Source: Stenotrophomonas sp. 24(2023)
GTDB taxonomy: Bacteria; Pseudomonadota; Gammaproteobacteria; Xanthomonadales; Xanthomonadaceae
Length of the DNA: 64,000 bases
Direction: 5' to 3'
Assembly: GCF_030913365.1 (NCBI RefSeq)
Contig: NZ_CP133160.1
Coordinates: forward strand, 3,262,001-3,326,000
A program made the position numbers and the translations under genes. This document shows positions 7,316-16,269 of the stretch, in pieces (positions within the stretch are counted from its first letter, which is position 1; every line of letters begins with the position of its first letter). The notes below the pieces were generated by a model, which saw only the letters and a list, made by a program, of their open reading frames with translations, made no database searches and was not told the origin of the DNA.

Positions 7316-9757
7316 TTGGCGCATTCGGGGGGATCCGAGATGGGTAGAAGTGGCAGGAACAGCAGTGACCGGCGGGTGCCGATGCCACAGGGGCTGGGCA
7401 TCCGTTTCGTGCTGCTCACCGGCATGGCGATCGGGCTGGTCGCGCTGTCGGCGCTGATACAGGAACTGCAGGCGGCCTCCACTGCCTGGATCGCGGGCCA
7501 GAGCCACTGGTCACGCGGCCAGCAGGAGGCGACCTTTGCCGTATCGCGTTACCTGACCGCCGGCGACGCCCGCGATCTGGCCTCGGCGCGGCGCGCGCTG
7601 GACGTGCCGCTGGGTGACCTGCAGGCACGCCTGGCGCTGGAGCAGGGCACGCCTGATGTCGCCAAGGCACGCGCGGGTTTCCTGCGGGGCGACAACGCGC
7701 CGGCCGATGTGCCCCGGCTTGTCTTTTCCTTCCGCTACGCTCGCAACCTGGGGGCGTTCCGCGAAGCCACCTGGCTGTGGCGGCAGACCGACCGTGACCT
7801 GCTGGCGATGTCCTCCCTGATCGATACCCTGCAGGCCCGCCACGGGCAGTCGGCGCTGGGCGCGGCCGAGCGGCAGGCCTACCTGCGCCAGCTGCAGCAG
7901 CTCGACAGCCGGTTGCAGGCACAGGCCAGCACCTTCACCCGCGCGCTGCTGCGCATGGCGACCCTGGTGCGCATCGCCACGCTCGTGGTCGGTGGGGCGT
8001 CGGTGCTGTTGATCACCCTGGTTGCAGTGGGCCTGGCGCGGCGGGTCGGCAAGAACCTCACCGAACATGAAAGCCGCTTCCGCGCAGCGTTCTACCAGGC
8101 CAACGTGGGCATGCTCAAGTTCGGTGCCGATGGCCGGATCATCGAGGCCAACCAGGCCATTGCCGACATCCTTGACCAGCGCCGCGAGGAACTGCTGGGC
8201 ATGAACCTGCAGGACCTGCTGATGGAGGGCGAGGTGGTGTTCGACGAGCAGGGCGGCATCGACTGGTCGCGGCAGCTGCGCCCGGCCGAGCTGCGCTTCC
8301 GCCGCCGCGATGGGCAGCTGGTCTGGGGGCGCTGGAGCGGGACGGCGGTGAGCGGTCCCCACGGCGGGCTGTCGGTGTTTTCCATCATCGAAGATGTCAG
8401 CCAGAACCATGCGCTCGTGCGCGAGATCGAACATCACGCCAGCCATGATCCGCTGACCGGCCTGATCAACCGGCGCGAAGTGGAGCGGCTGCTGGAACAG
8501 GCGCTGCTGCAGGTACGCGGTGACGGCGGCCGGCACGCGCTGTGCTATGTCAACCTGGACCACTTCAAGCTCATCAACGACAGCTTCGGCCACGCTGCCG
8601 GTGACCAGATGCTGCGTGCCTTCGCCGAATACCTGGTCGGGGCGGTACGCGATGGTGACTGGGTGGGACGGCTGGGGGCGGACGAGTTCGCCCTCTTCCT
8701 GGCCCAGGCCAGCCAGGAGGAAGCCAAGCGCGTGCTGACCCGGGTCATCCGCCATCTGGGCCAGGCCAGTTTCCCGGCCGCCGGTGACAGCCCGCAGCTC
8801 AGCTGCAGCGTCGGCATCGTGGAAGTGACCGACGAGGCACCGGACGTGAACTGGTTGATGAGCGCGGCCGACAGCGCCTGCTATGCGGCCAAGCAGGCCG
8901 GGCGCAACCGGGTCCACTGCTTCAACGAGAACCGCCTGGCACTGGAGGAACGGCGGCTGCAGGCCGAGCAGCTGCAGCGGGTACGCCAGGCGATGGCCGA
9001 CAACCGCCTGCTGCTGTTCGCCCAGCGCATCGCCAAGGTGGGCGACCCCGGTTATCTGCACTACGAGGTGCTGGTGCGCCTGCGTGATGCCGATGGCGCG
9101 CTGCATGGCCCGGGCCAGTTCATGGGCGCGGTGGAGCGCTATGGCCTGGCCGTGGCGCTGGACCGGCACGTGCTGTCGCTGCTGTTCCGCCACCTGCAGG
9201 TCTGCCCGGCGCACGTGCAGCGGCTGGGGCTGTGCAACGTCAACGTGTCGGCCCAATCCATCGCCGATCCCAGCTTCCTGGCGTTCGTCTGCGACCTGCT
9301 GGAGCGCAACCGCGCCGTGGCGGCCAAGCTGTGCTTCGAGATCACCGAAACGGCGGCGATCAGCAACCTGGCCCAGGCGCGTGCGTTCATCGAAGCGGTG
9401 AAGGCGCGGGGCTGCCGGGTGGCGCTGGATGATTTCGGCTCGGGCCTGTCGTCGTTCTCCTACCTGCGGCAGCTGCCGGCGGACATGCTGAAGATCGATG
9501 GTGTGTTCGTGCGCGACATGGAAAGCGATCCGGTCAGCCGGGCGACGGTGCATGCCATCACCGAAGTGGGCCTGGAGCTGCAGCTGGACGTGGTGGCCGA
9601 ATGGGTCGAATCCGATACCGCTGCGGCCGAACTGGTGGCGCTGGGGGTGCAGGGCCTGCAGGGCTATGCCATCGAGCGGCCGCAGCCGCTGGAGCGGCTG
9701 ACCCTGTCCCTGCTGCGTCCGGTACGCCAGGTCATGCCCGGTGGCGCCGCCGGCTGA
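7316..9757 (+). CDS. Membrane PAS-GGDEF-EAL c-di-GMP enzyme
   Basis: A 813-aa bifunctional-type c-di-GMP protein. TM1 (about 28-48), an extracytoplasmic region (about 50-215), TM2 (about 217-240), PAS (about 250-365), GGDEF (about 370-530) and EAL (about 560-800). The GGDEF signature is GADEF rather than GG(D/E)EF, with an RxxD inhibition site (RDGD) exactly five residues upstream. The EAL signature reads EVL, but the metal-site residues look kept: NVSAQS, EITETA, LDDFGSGLSS, LKIDG. Net phosphodiesterase activity is therefore likelier than synthesis, which remains inference. The TTG start at 7316 follows a strong AGGAGGT; an ATG at 7340 is the alternative. It opens a run of c-di-GMP genes. 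Confidence 0.88.
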   Translation: MAHSGGSEMGRSGRNSSDRRVPMPQGLGIRFVLLTGMAIGLVALSALIQELQAASTAWIAGQSHWSRGQQEATFAVSRYLTAGDARDLASARRALDVPLGDLQARLALEQGTPDVAKARAGFLRGDNAPADVPRLVFSFRYARNLGAFREATWLWRQTDRDLLAMSSLIDTLQARHGQSALGAAERQAYLRQLQQLDSRLQAQASTFTRALLRMATLVRIATLVVGGASVLLITLVAVGLARRVGKNLTEHESRFRAAFYQANVGMLKFGADGRIIEANQAIADILDQRREELLGMNLQDLLMEGEVVFDEQGGIDWSRQLRPAELRFRRRDGQLVWGRWSGTAVSGPHGGLSVFSIIEDVSQNHALVREIEHHASHDPLTGLINRREVERLLEQALLQVRGDGGRHALCYVNLDHFKLINDSFGHAAGDQMLRAFAEYLVGAVRDGDWVGRLGADEFALFLAQASQEEAKRVLTRVIRHLGQASFPAAGDSPQLSCSVGIVEVTDEAPDVNWLMSAADSACYAAKQAGRNRVHCFNENRLALEERRLQAEQLQRVRQAMADNRLLLFAQRIAKVGDPGYLHYEVLVRLRDADGALHGPGQFMGAVERYGLAVALDRHVLSLLFRHLQVCPAHVQRLGLCNVNVSAQSIADPSFLAFVCDLLERNRAVAAKLCFEITETAAISNLAQARAFIEAVKARGCRVALDDFGSGLSSFSYLRQLPADMLKIDGVFVRDMESDPVSRATVHAITEVGLELQLDVVAEWVESDTAAAELVALGVQGLQGYAIERPQPLERLTLSLLRPVRQVMPGGAAG

Positions 9758-9857
9758 GCGCGGCGGCCAGAAACTACACGTCTGCGCCACGTTGCGCTGC
9801 GATAATGCCGGTGAACGGTGCGCACGGGGCGCGTCCGCAGCACTGGCAGGAAGTGGC

Positions 9858-11516
9858 GTGGGCAGCAGGCAGTGGCGGTACGAAACGTGGGGTGTGCTGG
9901 CGGTGCTGCTGCTGTGCCTGATCCTGCCCTGGCTGGGCCATGCGGCCCAGGCCGGCCGTGGCTACCTGCTGGTCGGGGCGGCCACCGATGAACCCACCCC
10001 GCAGCGCGCCTGCACGCCGCAGATGCTGGCCGGCCCGCGCCAGCAGGCGCTGGTGCCGGCCCCGGCCGGGGGCTGGTCCGGCCAGCCCCAGGCGGTGGAT
10101 GTCTTCAATGTCTTCGCCGGTGAAGTGCAGCTGCGCCATGGTGACCGGGAGGTCTGCGGCACCATGCACGACGCGCGTACCCGCGATTCACGCTTCCGCG
10201 CCGGCGTGGGCATGGTGGTGGTGCCGCCGGCCGGCAGCGCCGAGCCTGTCCTGGTGTCCTGGCAGACGCCGCTGAAACCGGGCTGGGTACCGACGCTGCG
10301 GCTGGGGGCACCCAGCCCGGTGCAGCAGAATGACACCGCCCGGCTGCTGGTCCGGGCCGCCTGCGTGGCGGTGGCGCTGGCCCTGGCGCTGTCGGCGCTG
10401 ATGGCCTACCTGTCCACGGCCGACCGCAGTTTCCTGGCCTACATCGGCGGCACGGCGGTGATCGTGCTGTGGCAGGCCACGCTGGGCGGGCTCAGCGGCT
10501 ATCCGGAACCCTGGCTGCCGGTGGGCAATGACAGCGTGGTGTGGGTGGTCGGGCTCAGCGCGGCCGTGCTGGCCTTGCTGTTGCCGGCCCTGTGGCGGCT
10601 CAACGGCGGCGACCGCCTGCTGCCGGGGCTGCGCTGGGCGCCGCGCGCGCTGCAGTGGGCGCTGCTGCTGCTGGCGATGGCCACGCCCTGGCTGCAGCGG
10701 GGGCCCCTGGCGCTGCTGGTGAGCGTGCTGCAGGCCGGATTCGTGATCGGGTGCGTGGTGTCGCTGCTGGCCGGGATCTGGGCGCGGCTGCGCGGCGATC
10801 GCTGGGCACTGACCGGACTGGCGGCGCTGGGGCCGTTGCTGGTGCTGATCGGGGGCGAGGCCTGCGCGCTGGACTGGCTGGTGGAATACCAGGTGGAGGC
10901 CATGCAGCTGTCGGTGACGTGGGTGCTGATGATGGCCGCCTACGCCTTGAACCTGCGGTTGGGCCGGCTGCGCCAGCAGCGCGATGAACTGCGCCAGCTG
11001 GCCGACACCGACGGGCTGACCGGGCTGCCCAACCGGCGCGCCGGCCTGCGCCAGCTCAGCCACCTGCTGGAGGCCGCCCGTCGCGAGGGCACGCCGCTGG
11101 CCATCGGTTTCCTGGATATCGACCTGTTCAAGGACATCAACGACCGCCATGGCCATGAGATCGGCGACCAGGTGCTGGTGGCCGTGGCCCGTGCGCTGCG
11201 CGCATCGGTGCGCGCCCAGGACGAGGTGGTGCGCATGGGCGGCGAGGAATTCCTGCTGCTGATGCCGGGGTTGCCGGGCGAGGCCGCCACGGCCCGCCTG
11301 GAGCGGGTCCGCCAGCGTATCGCCGATGCCGGGCGCAGCCTGCAGGTGGAAGGGCTGGCGTTCACCGCCAGCATCGGCCTGGCCCAGTGGCGCGGCAGCG
11401 GTGACGACCTGGCCGCGTTGCTGCGGCGCGCCGACCACGCCATGTACGCCGCCAAGCGGGAAGGCCGCAACCGGGTCCATGACGGTGAACGCGACGACCC
11501 CGTTGCAGCGGCATGA
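9858..11516 (+). CDS. Seven-TM diguanylate cyclase
   Basis: A 552-aa membrane sensor-cyclase. GTG at 9858 is chosen (AGGAAG upstream); it gives an N-terminal hydrophobic export segment (about 10-27), then an extracytoplasmic domain to about 155, seven hydrophobic helices (about 160-370), a short coiled linker and a C-terminal GGDEF domain. The layout resembles 7TMR-DISM receptors. The active site GGEEF is intact (about 460), and an RxxD inhibition site (RAQD) lies five residues upstream, so it should make c-di-GMP under product feedback. A GATAAT at about 9801-9806 could be its -10. The signal is unknown. Confidence 0.85.
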   Translation: MGSRQWRYETWGVLAVLLLCLILPWLGHAAQAGRGYLLVGAATDEPTPQRACTPQMLAGPRQQALVPAPAGGWSGQPQAVDVFNVFAGEVQLRHGDREVCGTMHDARTRDSRFRAGVGMVVVPPAGSAEPVLVSWQTPLKPGWVPTLRLGAPSPVQQNDTARLLVRAACVAVALALALSALMAYLSTADRSFLAYIGGTAVIVLWQATLGGLSGYPEPWLPVGNDSVVWVVGLSAAVLALLLPALWRLNGGDRLLPGLRWAPRALQWALLLLAMATPWLQRGPLALLVSVLQAGFVIGCVVSLLAGIWARLRGDRWALTGLAALGPLLVLIGGEACALDWLVEYQVEAMQLSVTWVLMMAAYALNLRLGRLRQQRDELRQLADTDGLTGLPNRRAGLRQLSHLLEAARREGTPLAIGFLDIDLFKDINDRHGHEIGDQVLVAVARALRASVRAQDEVVRMGGEEFLLLMPGLPGEAATARLERVRQRIADAGRSLQVEGLAFTASIGLAQWRGSGDDLAALLRRADHAMYAAKREGRNRVHDGERDDPVAAA

Positions 11517-11550
11517 AGCGCGCGGGCAGCCAATGCCGGATAATGGCGCG

Positions 11551-12273
11551 ATGACGATCCGACTCAACAAGTTCATCGCCGATACCGGCTTCTGTTCCCG
11601 CCGCGAGGCCGACCGCCTGCTGGCCGCCCGCCGCGTCACCGTCAACGGCCACCCGGCCGGTACCGGTGCGGTGGTCGGCGAGGGCGACAAGGTGCTGGTG
11701 GATGGCCAGCCGCTGCAGGCCCGCCAGGCACGCAAGCCCGGCAGCCGCCGCCATGTCTACATCGCGCTGAACAAGCCGGTGGGCATCACCTGCACCACCG
11801 AGAGCACGGTCAAGGGCAACATCGTCGAATTCGTCGGCCACGAGCAGCGCATCTTCCCGATCGGCCGCCTGGACAAGGATTCGGAAGGGTTGATCCTGAT
11901 GACCTCCAACGGCGACATCGTCAACCAGATCCTGCGCGCCGAGAACGGCCACCAGAAGGAGTACCTGGTGGCGGTGAACAAGCCGGTGACCGACGAGTTC
12001 CTGCGCGGCATGTCCCGTGGCGTGCGCATTCATGACCAGATGACGCTGCCGTGCCGCGCCACCCGCATCGCCAAGTTCGGCTTCCGCATCATCCTGCAGC
12101 AGGGGCTGAACCGGCAGATCCGCCTGATGGCCGCTGAATTCGGCTACCGCGTCACCCAGCTGCGCCGCGTGCGCATCGACAACATCAAGCTCGGTGCGCT
12201 CAAGCCGGGCCAGTGGCGCAACCTGACCGAACAGGAACTGCACGGGTTGCTGCCGCGGCAGCAGGACTGGTAA
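11551..12273 (+). CDS. rluF: 23S rRNA pseudouridine synthase RluF
   Basis: A 240-aa RsuA/RluB/E/F-family pseudouridine synthase; RluF modifies U2604 of 23S rRNA. The N-terminal S4 domain (RLNKFIADTGFCSRREADRL, about 3-22) is followed by the catalytic domain with GRLDKDSEGLILMT (about 108-121), whose Asp is the nucleophile. NRQIRLMAAEFGYRVTQLRR (about 190-209) is the family's C-terminal signature. The preceding ATG at 11533 would add six residues. A GATAAT element lies just before the chosen start. It lies between two GGDEF genes but has no evident link to them. Confidence 0.9.
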   Translation: MTIRLNKFIADTGFCSRREADRLLAARRVTVNGHPAGTGAVVGEGDKVLVDGQPLQARQARKPGSRRHVYIALNKPVGITCTTESTVKGNIVEFVGHEQRIFPIGRLDKDSEGLILMTSNGDIVNQILRAENGHQKEYLVAVNKPVTDEFLRGMSRGVRIHDQMTLPCRATRIAKFGFRIILQQGLNRQIRLMAAEFGYRVTQLRRVRIDNIKLGALKPGQWRNLTEQELHGLLPRQQDW

Positions 12274-12328
12274 CCGCGGCGCCGGGTTCGGCTAGACTTC
12301 GCAGTGACCTGCCGGAACATGACGCTGC

Positions 12329-13399
12329 ATGATCAAGCCCGACAAGCCCGCCAACGAAGCCGAGCGCCTGCAGGCGCTGTACCGTTACCGCATCCTCGAT
12401 TCCGAGCGCGAAAAATCCTTTGACGACCTGGTGGTCATCGCCAAGGCCCTGTGCGGCACGACGATGGGCGCGGTGACCCTGCTCGATACCGAGCGGCAGT
12501 GGTTCAAGTCGATCCAGGGCATCGACGCGGCGGAAAACCTGCGCAGTGAATCGATGTGCGGCCATGCGATCCTCACGCCGCACGAGATCATGGTGGTGGA
12601 AGATGCGCTGGAAGACGTGCGCTTCCACGACAACCCGGTGGTGGTGGGCGACCCGCATGTGCGCTTCTACGCCGGGGCGCCGCTGATCAGCAGCGACGGC
12701 CTGCCGCTGGGCACGCTGTGCGTGTTCGATGCGCGCCCGCAGCACCTGGACCCGGACAAGGCCGAGGCGCTGGCCGCGCTGTCACGCCAGGTGATGGTGG
12801 TGATGGAACTGCGCCGCTTCGCGCTGGACCTGCAGCAGCACATGCATGAACGGGCCGACTACGAACGCCTGCTGTCCGAGTACCACGATGTGCTGCTGGC
12901 GCAGAACGCCGACCTGGCCGAGCAGAGCCGCACCGATGCGCTGACCGGCCTGCCCAACCGCCGCGCGATGGCGGTTGCGCTGGAAGAGGCGACCACGCCG
13001 GTGGATGGCGCGGCGCGTGCGGCGTGCGTGGCGCTGGTGGATATCGATCACTTCAAGAACATCAACGATTTCCAGGGCCATGCCACCGGCGACCGGGTCC
13101 TGGCGGAACTGGGCGTGCTGCTGCGTTCGCATTTCGCCGGCCATGGCCTGGCCGCACGCTATGGCGGCGAGGAATTCGTGGCGCTGATGCCGGGCACGGG
13201 CCTGCACGAGGCCGAGCTGCAGTGCGAGTTCCTGCGCATGGCGGTGGCCGAGCTGCCGCTGGGGTTCCCGGTGACGGTCAGCATCGGCGTGGCCGCGCAC
13301 CGGCCCGGCGACAGCATCGACCAGACCCTGGCCCGTGCCGATGCCGCGCTTTACCGCGCCAAGGCCGGTGGCCGCAACCGGGTCGAGCGGGCGGTCTGA
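12329..13399 (+). CDS. Cytoplasmic GAF-GGDEF diguanylate cyclase
   Basis: A 356-aa soluble protein: GAF domain (about 20-165; LLDTERQWFKS, MCGHAIL, FYAGAPL), a short helix, then GGDEF (about 195-355) with an intact GGEEF (about 278). No RxxD inhibition site lies five residues upstream (AGHG is found there), so unlike the two cyclase-type neighbours it should escape product inhibition at that site. No membrane segment. A TAGACT box lies 31-36 bases before the ATG. GAF domains of this layout often bind small molecules or sense redox; the ligand cannot be read here. Confidence 0.88.
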   Translation: MIKPDKPANEAERLQALYRYRILDSEREKSFDDLVVIAKALCGTTMGAVTLLDTERQWFKSIQGIDAAENLRSESMCGHAILTPHEIMVVEDALEDVRFHDNPVVVGDPHVRFYAGAPLISSDGLPLGTLCVFDARPQHLDPDKAEALAALSRQVMVVMELRRFALDLQQHMHERADYERLLSEYHDVLLAQNADLAEQSRTDALTGLPNRRAMAVALEEATTPVDGAARAACVALVDIDHFKNINDFQGHATGDRVLAELGVLLRSHFAGHGLAARYGGEEFVALMPGTGLHEAELQCEFLRMAVAELPLGFPVTVSIGVAAHRPGDSIDQTLARADAALYRAKAGGRNRVERAV

Positions 13400-13469
13400 C
13401 CTGCGGTCGCACGCCCTGCGACCACGGCGGGTGAACATGCCGGGGTCTTGAACGCAGGAACCGGCGCGC

Positions 13470-14630
13470 ATGCTGCAGACCCTGGCCATCGCCCATTACC
13501 GCTCGCTGCACGGCCTGGTGTTGCCGTTGCAGCCGCTGAACGTCATCACCGGCGACAACGGCAGCGGCAAGTCCAACCTGTACCGCGCACTGCGCCTGCT
13601 GGCGGAGACCGCGCAGGGGGGCGTCGCGGCATCGCTGGCCCGGGAAGGCGGACTGGGCTCGGCGCTGTGGGCCGGGCCGGAGGCGCTCGACCGGCGCGTG
13701 GCCGATGGCCGCATCCCGCTGCAGGGCGGGCCCCGGCAGGCCCCGGTGGGCCTGAAGCTGGGGTTTGCCACCGCCGAATTCGGCTATGCCGTGGACCTGG
13801 GCTATCCGCCCCCGATGCGTTCGGCCTTCGCACTGGACCCGCAGATCAAGGCCGAGGCGATCTGGGCCGGGCCGTTCCTGCGCAGCGCCAACGCCCTGGT
13901 GGAGCGGCACGGGGCCCGCGTGCGCCGACGCAGCGGCAACCGCTGGGAGGGCATGGAGGAGGGGCTGTCGCTGTTCGAGAGCCTGTTCACCCAGGTTGCC
14001 GATCCGCAGCGCATGCCGGAAACACTGCTGCTGCGTGACTACATCCGGCGCTGGCGCTTCTATGACCATTTCCGCAGCGACGCCGATGCGCCGGCACGGC
14101 AGCCGGCGATGGCCACGCGCACGCCGGTGCTGCATCACGATGGCCGCGACCTTGCCGCTGCCTGGGTGACCATCCTGGAAATCGGCGACCCGCAGGCCCT
14201 GGCCCACAGCGTCGAGGATGCCTTCCCCGGCGCGGCCGTGGGATATGAGGAACATGACGGGCGGCTGGTGCTGCGCTTCCACCAGCCTGGCCTGCTGCGC
14301 CCGCTGTCGATGGCCGAAGTGTCCGATGGCACGTTGCGCTTCCTGCTGCTGGCCGCTGCCCTGCACACGCCACGGCCGCCACCGCTGCTGGTGCTCAACG
14401 AGCCGGAAACCAGCCTGCACCCGGACCTGCTGCCGGCGCTGGCGCGGCTGATCGTGGCCGCCAGCGCACGCAGCCAGGTCTGGGTGGTGTCCCATGCCAG
14501 CCGCCTGATCGCCGCGCTGGAACAGGCGCCGGGCTGCCAACGCCTGCACCTGCACAAGGAACAGGGCCGCACGCTGCTGGCCGGCCAGGGCCTGCTCGAC
14601 GCCCCGGCATGGCACTGGCCAGCCAGGTAG
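13470..14630 (+). CDS. RecF/OLD-like AAA ATPase (COG4637 type)
   Basis: A 386-aa ABC/SMC-class ATPase of the predicted-ATPase group COG4637. Walker A is GDNGSGKSN (about 28-36), the ABC-signature region is about 285 (MAEVSDGTLRFLLL), Walker B is LLVLNEPETSLHP (about 304-316) and the H-loop is WVVSHASRL. It lacks the C-terminal TOPRIM nuclease of OLD proteins, and no partner nuclease is adjacent, so a defence role is not supported. It may act in DNA maintenance. The TAG stop is part of the GTAG head of the SMAG-like repeat that begins at 14627. Confidence 0.8.
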   Translation: MLQTLAIAHYRSLHGLVLPLQPLNVITGDNGSGKSNLYRALRLLAETAQGGVAASLAREGGLGSALWAGPEALDRRVADGRIPLQGGPRQAPVGLKLGFATAEFGYAVDLGYPPPMRSAFALDPQIKAEAIWAGPFLRSANALVERHGARVRRRSGNRWEGMEEGLSLFESLFTQVADPQRMPETLLLRDYIRRWRFYDHFRSDADAPARQPAMATRTPVLHHDGRDLAAAWVTILEIGDPQALAHSVEDAFPGAAVGYEEHDGRLVLRFHQPGLLRPLSMAEVSDGTLRFLLLAAALHTPRPPPLLVLNEPETSLHPDLLPALARLIVAASARSQVWVVSHASRLIAALEQAPGCQRLHLHKEQGRTLLAGQGLLDAPAWHWPAR

Positions 14631-14682
14631 ATCCACGCTTTGCGTGGATGATGTTCCGGGTAATGCCACGCCCTGCGTGGAT
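14627..14682. repeat. Two GTAG (SMAG-like) palindromes
   Basis: Unit one (14627-14649) reads GTAG then ATCCACGC..GCGTGGAT. Unit two (14660-14682) is a variant starting GTAA. They lie between the convergent ATPase and EamA genes. The first overlaps the ATPase stop codon; the second ends five bases before the EamA stop. Confidence 0.85.
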
Positions 14683-14686
14683 GTGC

Positions 14687-15634
14687 TCACTCGGCGACGT
14701 TGCGCGCCTCGGCGGTGCCCAGGATTTCCGGGTGCTGCACCGGCTTGCGGCGGTTCAGCAGCGGGTGCAGGAACACCGCGCCGACGATGATCGCCACGCC
14801 CAGGTAGAACCACGGCGTCACCTCGTGCTGCTCGCGCAGCAGCACCACCGCCAGCAGCACGGCATACACCGGCTCCAGGTTGGTCACCAGCTGCACGGTG
14901 TAGGCGCTGAGGTGGCGCAGGGCCACCAGCGCCAGTGCGAACGGCAGCAGCGTGCAGGCGCCGGCCAGCACCAGCAGCAGGATGCCGTCATGCAGGCTTG
15001 GTACCACCCACAGCGGGCTGGCCAGCGCCGGCAGCAGGAACGGCATCAGCGGTGCCAGCAGGGTCAGGGTCAGGGTGCCGGCGCCCAGTTCCAGCGCGGT
15101 CACCGTCAGCGGGTCGGCGTGGCTGACCATGCGCTTGTTGAGCGAACCGAACACCGCCACCAGCAGGGCTGACAGCGCGCCCACCAGCACGCCCAGGCGC
15201 ATGCCATCGGGCACGCCGCCGACCACCAGCGCCACGCCGGGCAGCACTGCCACGCCGAAGGCCAGTTCGCGCAGCTGGAACGGCCGCTTGGCCACCCACG
15301 GTTCGATGATGGAGGTGAACACCGGGGCCAGCGCGATGCAGGTGGCCGCCACCGAGGCATTGGCCAGCTTCACCGCGCCATAGAACGTCAGCCAGTGCAG
15401 GGCCACCAGCGCACCGATGCCGGCATAGCCGGCCACCACCGGCAGCGGCAGCGTGCGCAACCCGCGCCAGACCCGTGGCAGCAGGGCCAGCATCGCCACC
15501 ACCAGCAGCATGCGCCACCACACCAGCGGCAGCGCGGGCAGGGTGATCAGCTTGCCGAGAATGGCGGTCACGCCCCACAACAGGACGCAGAAATGGATCT
15601 GCCACAGGGCTTTGCGGGTATCGGGGCTGCTCAT
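14687..15634 (-). CDS. EamA/DMT-family transporter
   Basis: A 315-aa inner-membrane protein with ten predicted helices forming two EamA repeats (about 10-145 and 155-290), the layout of drug/metabolite transporters. Signatures include FCVLLWGVTAILGKL near the N-terminus and NLEPVYAVLLAVVLL (about 255-269), the conserved motif of the second repeat. ATG at 15634 (MSSPDTRKALW) gives a proper first helix. The substrate cannot be predicted; relatives export amino acids or metabolites. It converges with the ATPase gene across the GTAG repeats. Confidence 0.88.
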   Translation of the reverse strand: MSSPDTRKALWQIHFCVLLWGVTAILGKLITLPALPLVWWRMLLVVAMLALLPRVWRGLRTLPLPVVAGYAGIGALVALHWLTFYGAVKLANASVAATCIALAPVFTSIIEPWVAKRPFQLRELAFGVAVLPGVALVVGGVPDGMRLGVLVGALSALLVAVFGSLNKRMVSHADPLTVTALELGAGTLTLTLLAPLMPFLLPALASPLWVVPSLHDGILLLVLAGACTLLPFALALVALRHLSAYTVQLVTNLEPVYAVLLAVVLLREQHEVTPWFYLGVAIIVGAVFLHPLLNRRKPVQHPEILGTAEARNVAE

Positions 15635-15718
15635 CCGCCTATTGTGCGGCAAGGGCGCCACCCACGGGCAGGGCCCAGCGCATCGCGGCATGGCCGCCCG
15701 CATGGACCGGGGCGCGCC

Positions 15719-16159
15719 TCACTGGCCGGCGTCGGCATGCCAGGGGTCGTAGCTGCCGAACCACCACAGGTAGCCTTCCGGGTCGGCACAGGCGTAACCG
15801 CGCCCGCCATAGGCCTGGTCGGCGATGTCGATGACGATGCGGGCACCGGCCGCCATGGCCCGCGCGTAGTGGGCATCCACATCGGTGACGATCACGCAGG
15901 CGCTCTGGGTCTGGCGGCCGCCGATCTCGCCGGGCAGCACCGCCAGCTTCGACCACGCGCCACTGCTGCTGGCCGAGCCGAGCATGATCATGCCGTGCCC
16001 CCAGGTCAGCTGGGCATGGTGCACGGTCGGGCCATCGGCATACACCGCCTGGACGTGGAAGCCGAACGCCCGCTGCAGCCAGTCGATGGCCGCCCGCGCA
16101 TCGTGGTAGCGCAGGCAGGGAATGATGGTGGAACCGTTGCGGTGGCCGTTCTCGTCCAT
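15719..16159 (-). CDS. VOC-family (glyoxalase/bleomycin-resistance fold) protein
   Basis: A 146-aa protein with the paired beta-alpha-beta-beta-beta units of the vicinal oxygen chelate superfamily: IIPCLRYHDARAAIDWLQRA at the start and ADPEGYLWWFGSYDPW at the end, the latter typical of the YdfO/glyoxalase-like PhnB subgroup. Possible metal ligands are H(HAQL) and E(DPEG). The function could be resistance, isomerisation or dioxygenation; no context helps. It is divergent from a serine hydrolase gene. Confidence 0.82.
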   Translation of the reverse strand: MDENGHRNGSTIIPCLRYHDARAAIDWLQRAFGFHVQAVYADGPTVHHAQLTWGHGMIMLGSASSSGAWSKLAVLPGEIGGRQTQSACVIVTDVDAHYARAMAAGARIVIDIADQAYGGRGYACADPEGYLWWFGSYDPWHADAGQ

Positions 16160-16269
16160 GGCACCCCTCCTATGGCACAGGGCAGCGTGCGCGTGCGGTG
16201 GTTACCATCGTGCGAACCCCCGGTGACGGCCTGCACAGCGCCGCCACCCCTGATTGGAGACACTGCTGG

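Noticed and set aside
7511..9790. A minus-strand frame opposite the GGDEF-EAL gene
   Set aside because: The plus-strand protein has clear domains in order; the opposite frame is His/Gln-rich shadow sequence.
13405..13423. A short GGTCGCA/TGCGACC stem after the GAF-GGDEF gene
   Set aside because: Only seven pairs and no T-run follow, so a terminator call is not supported.
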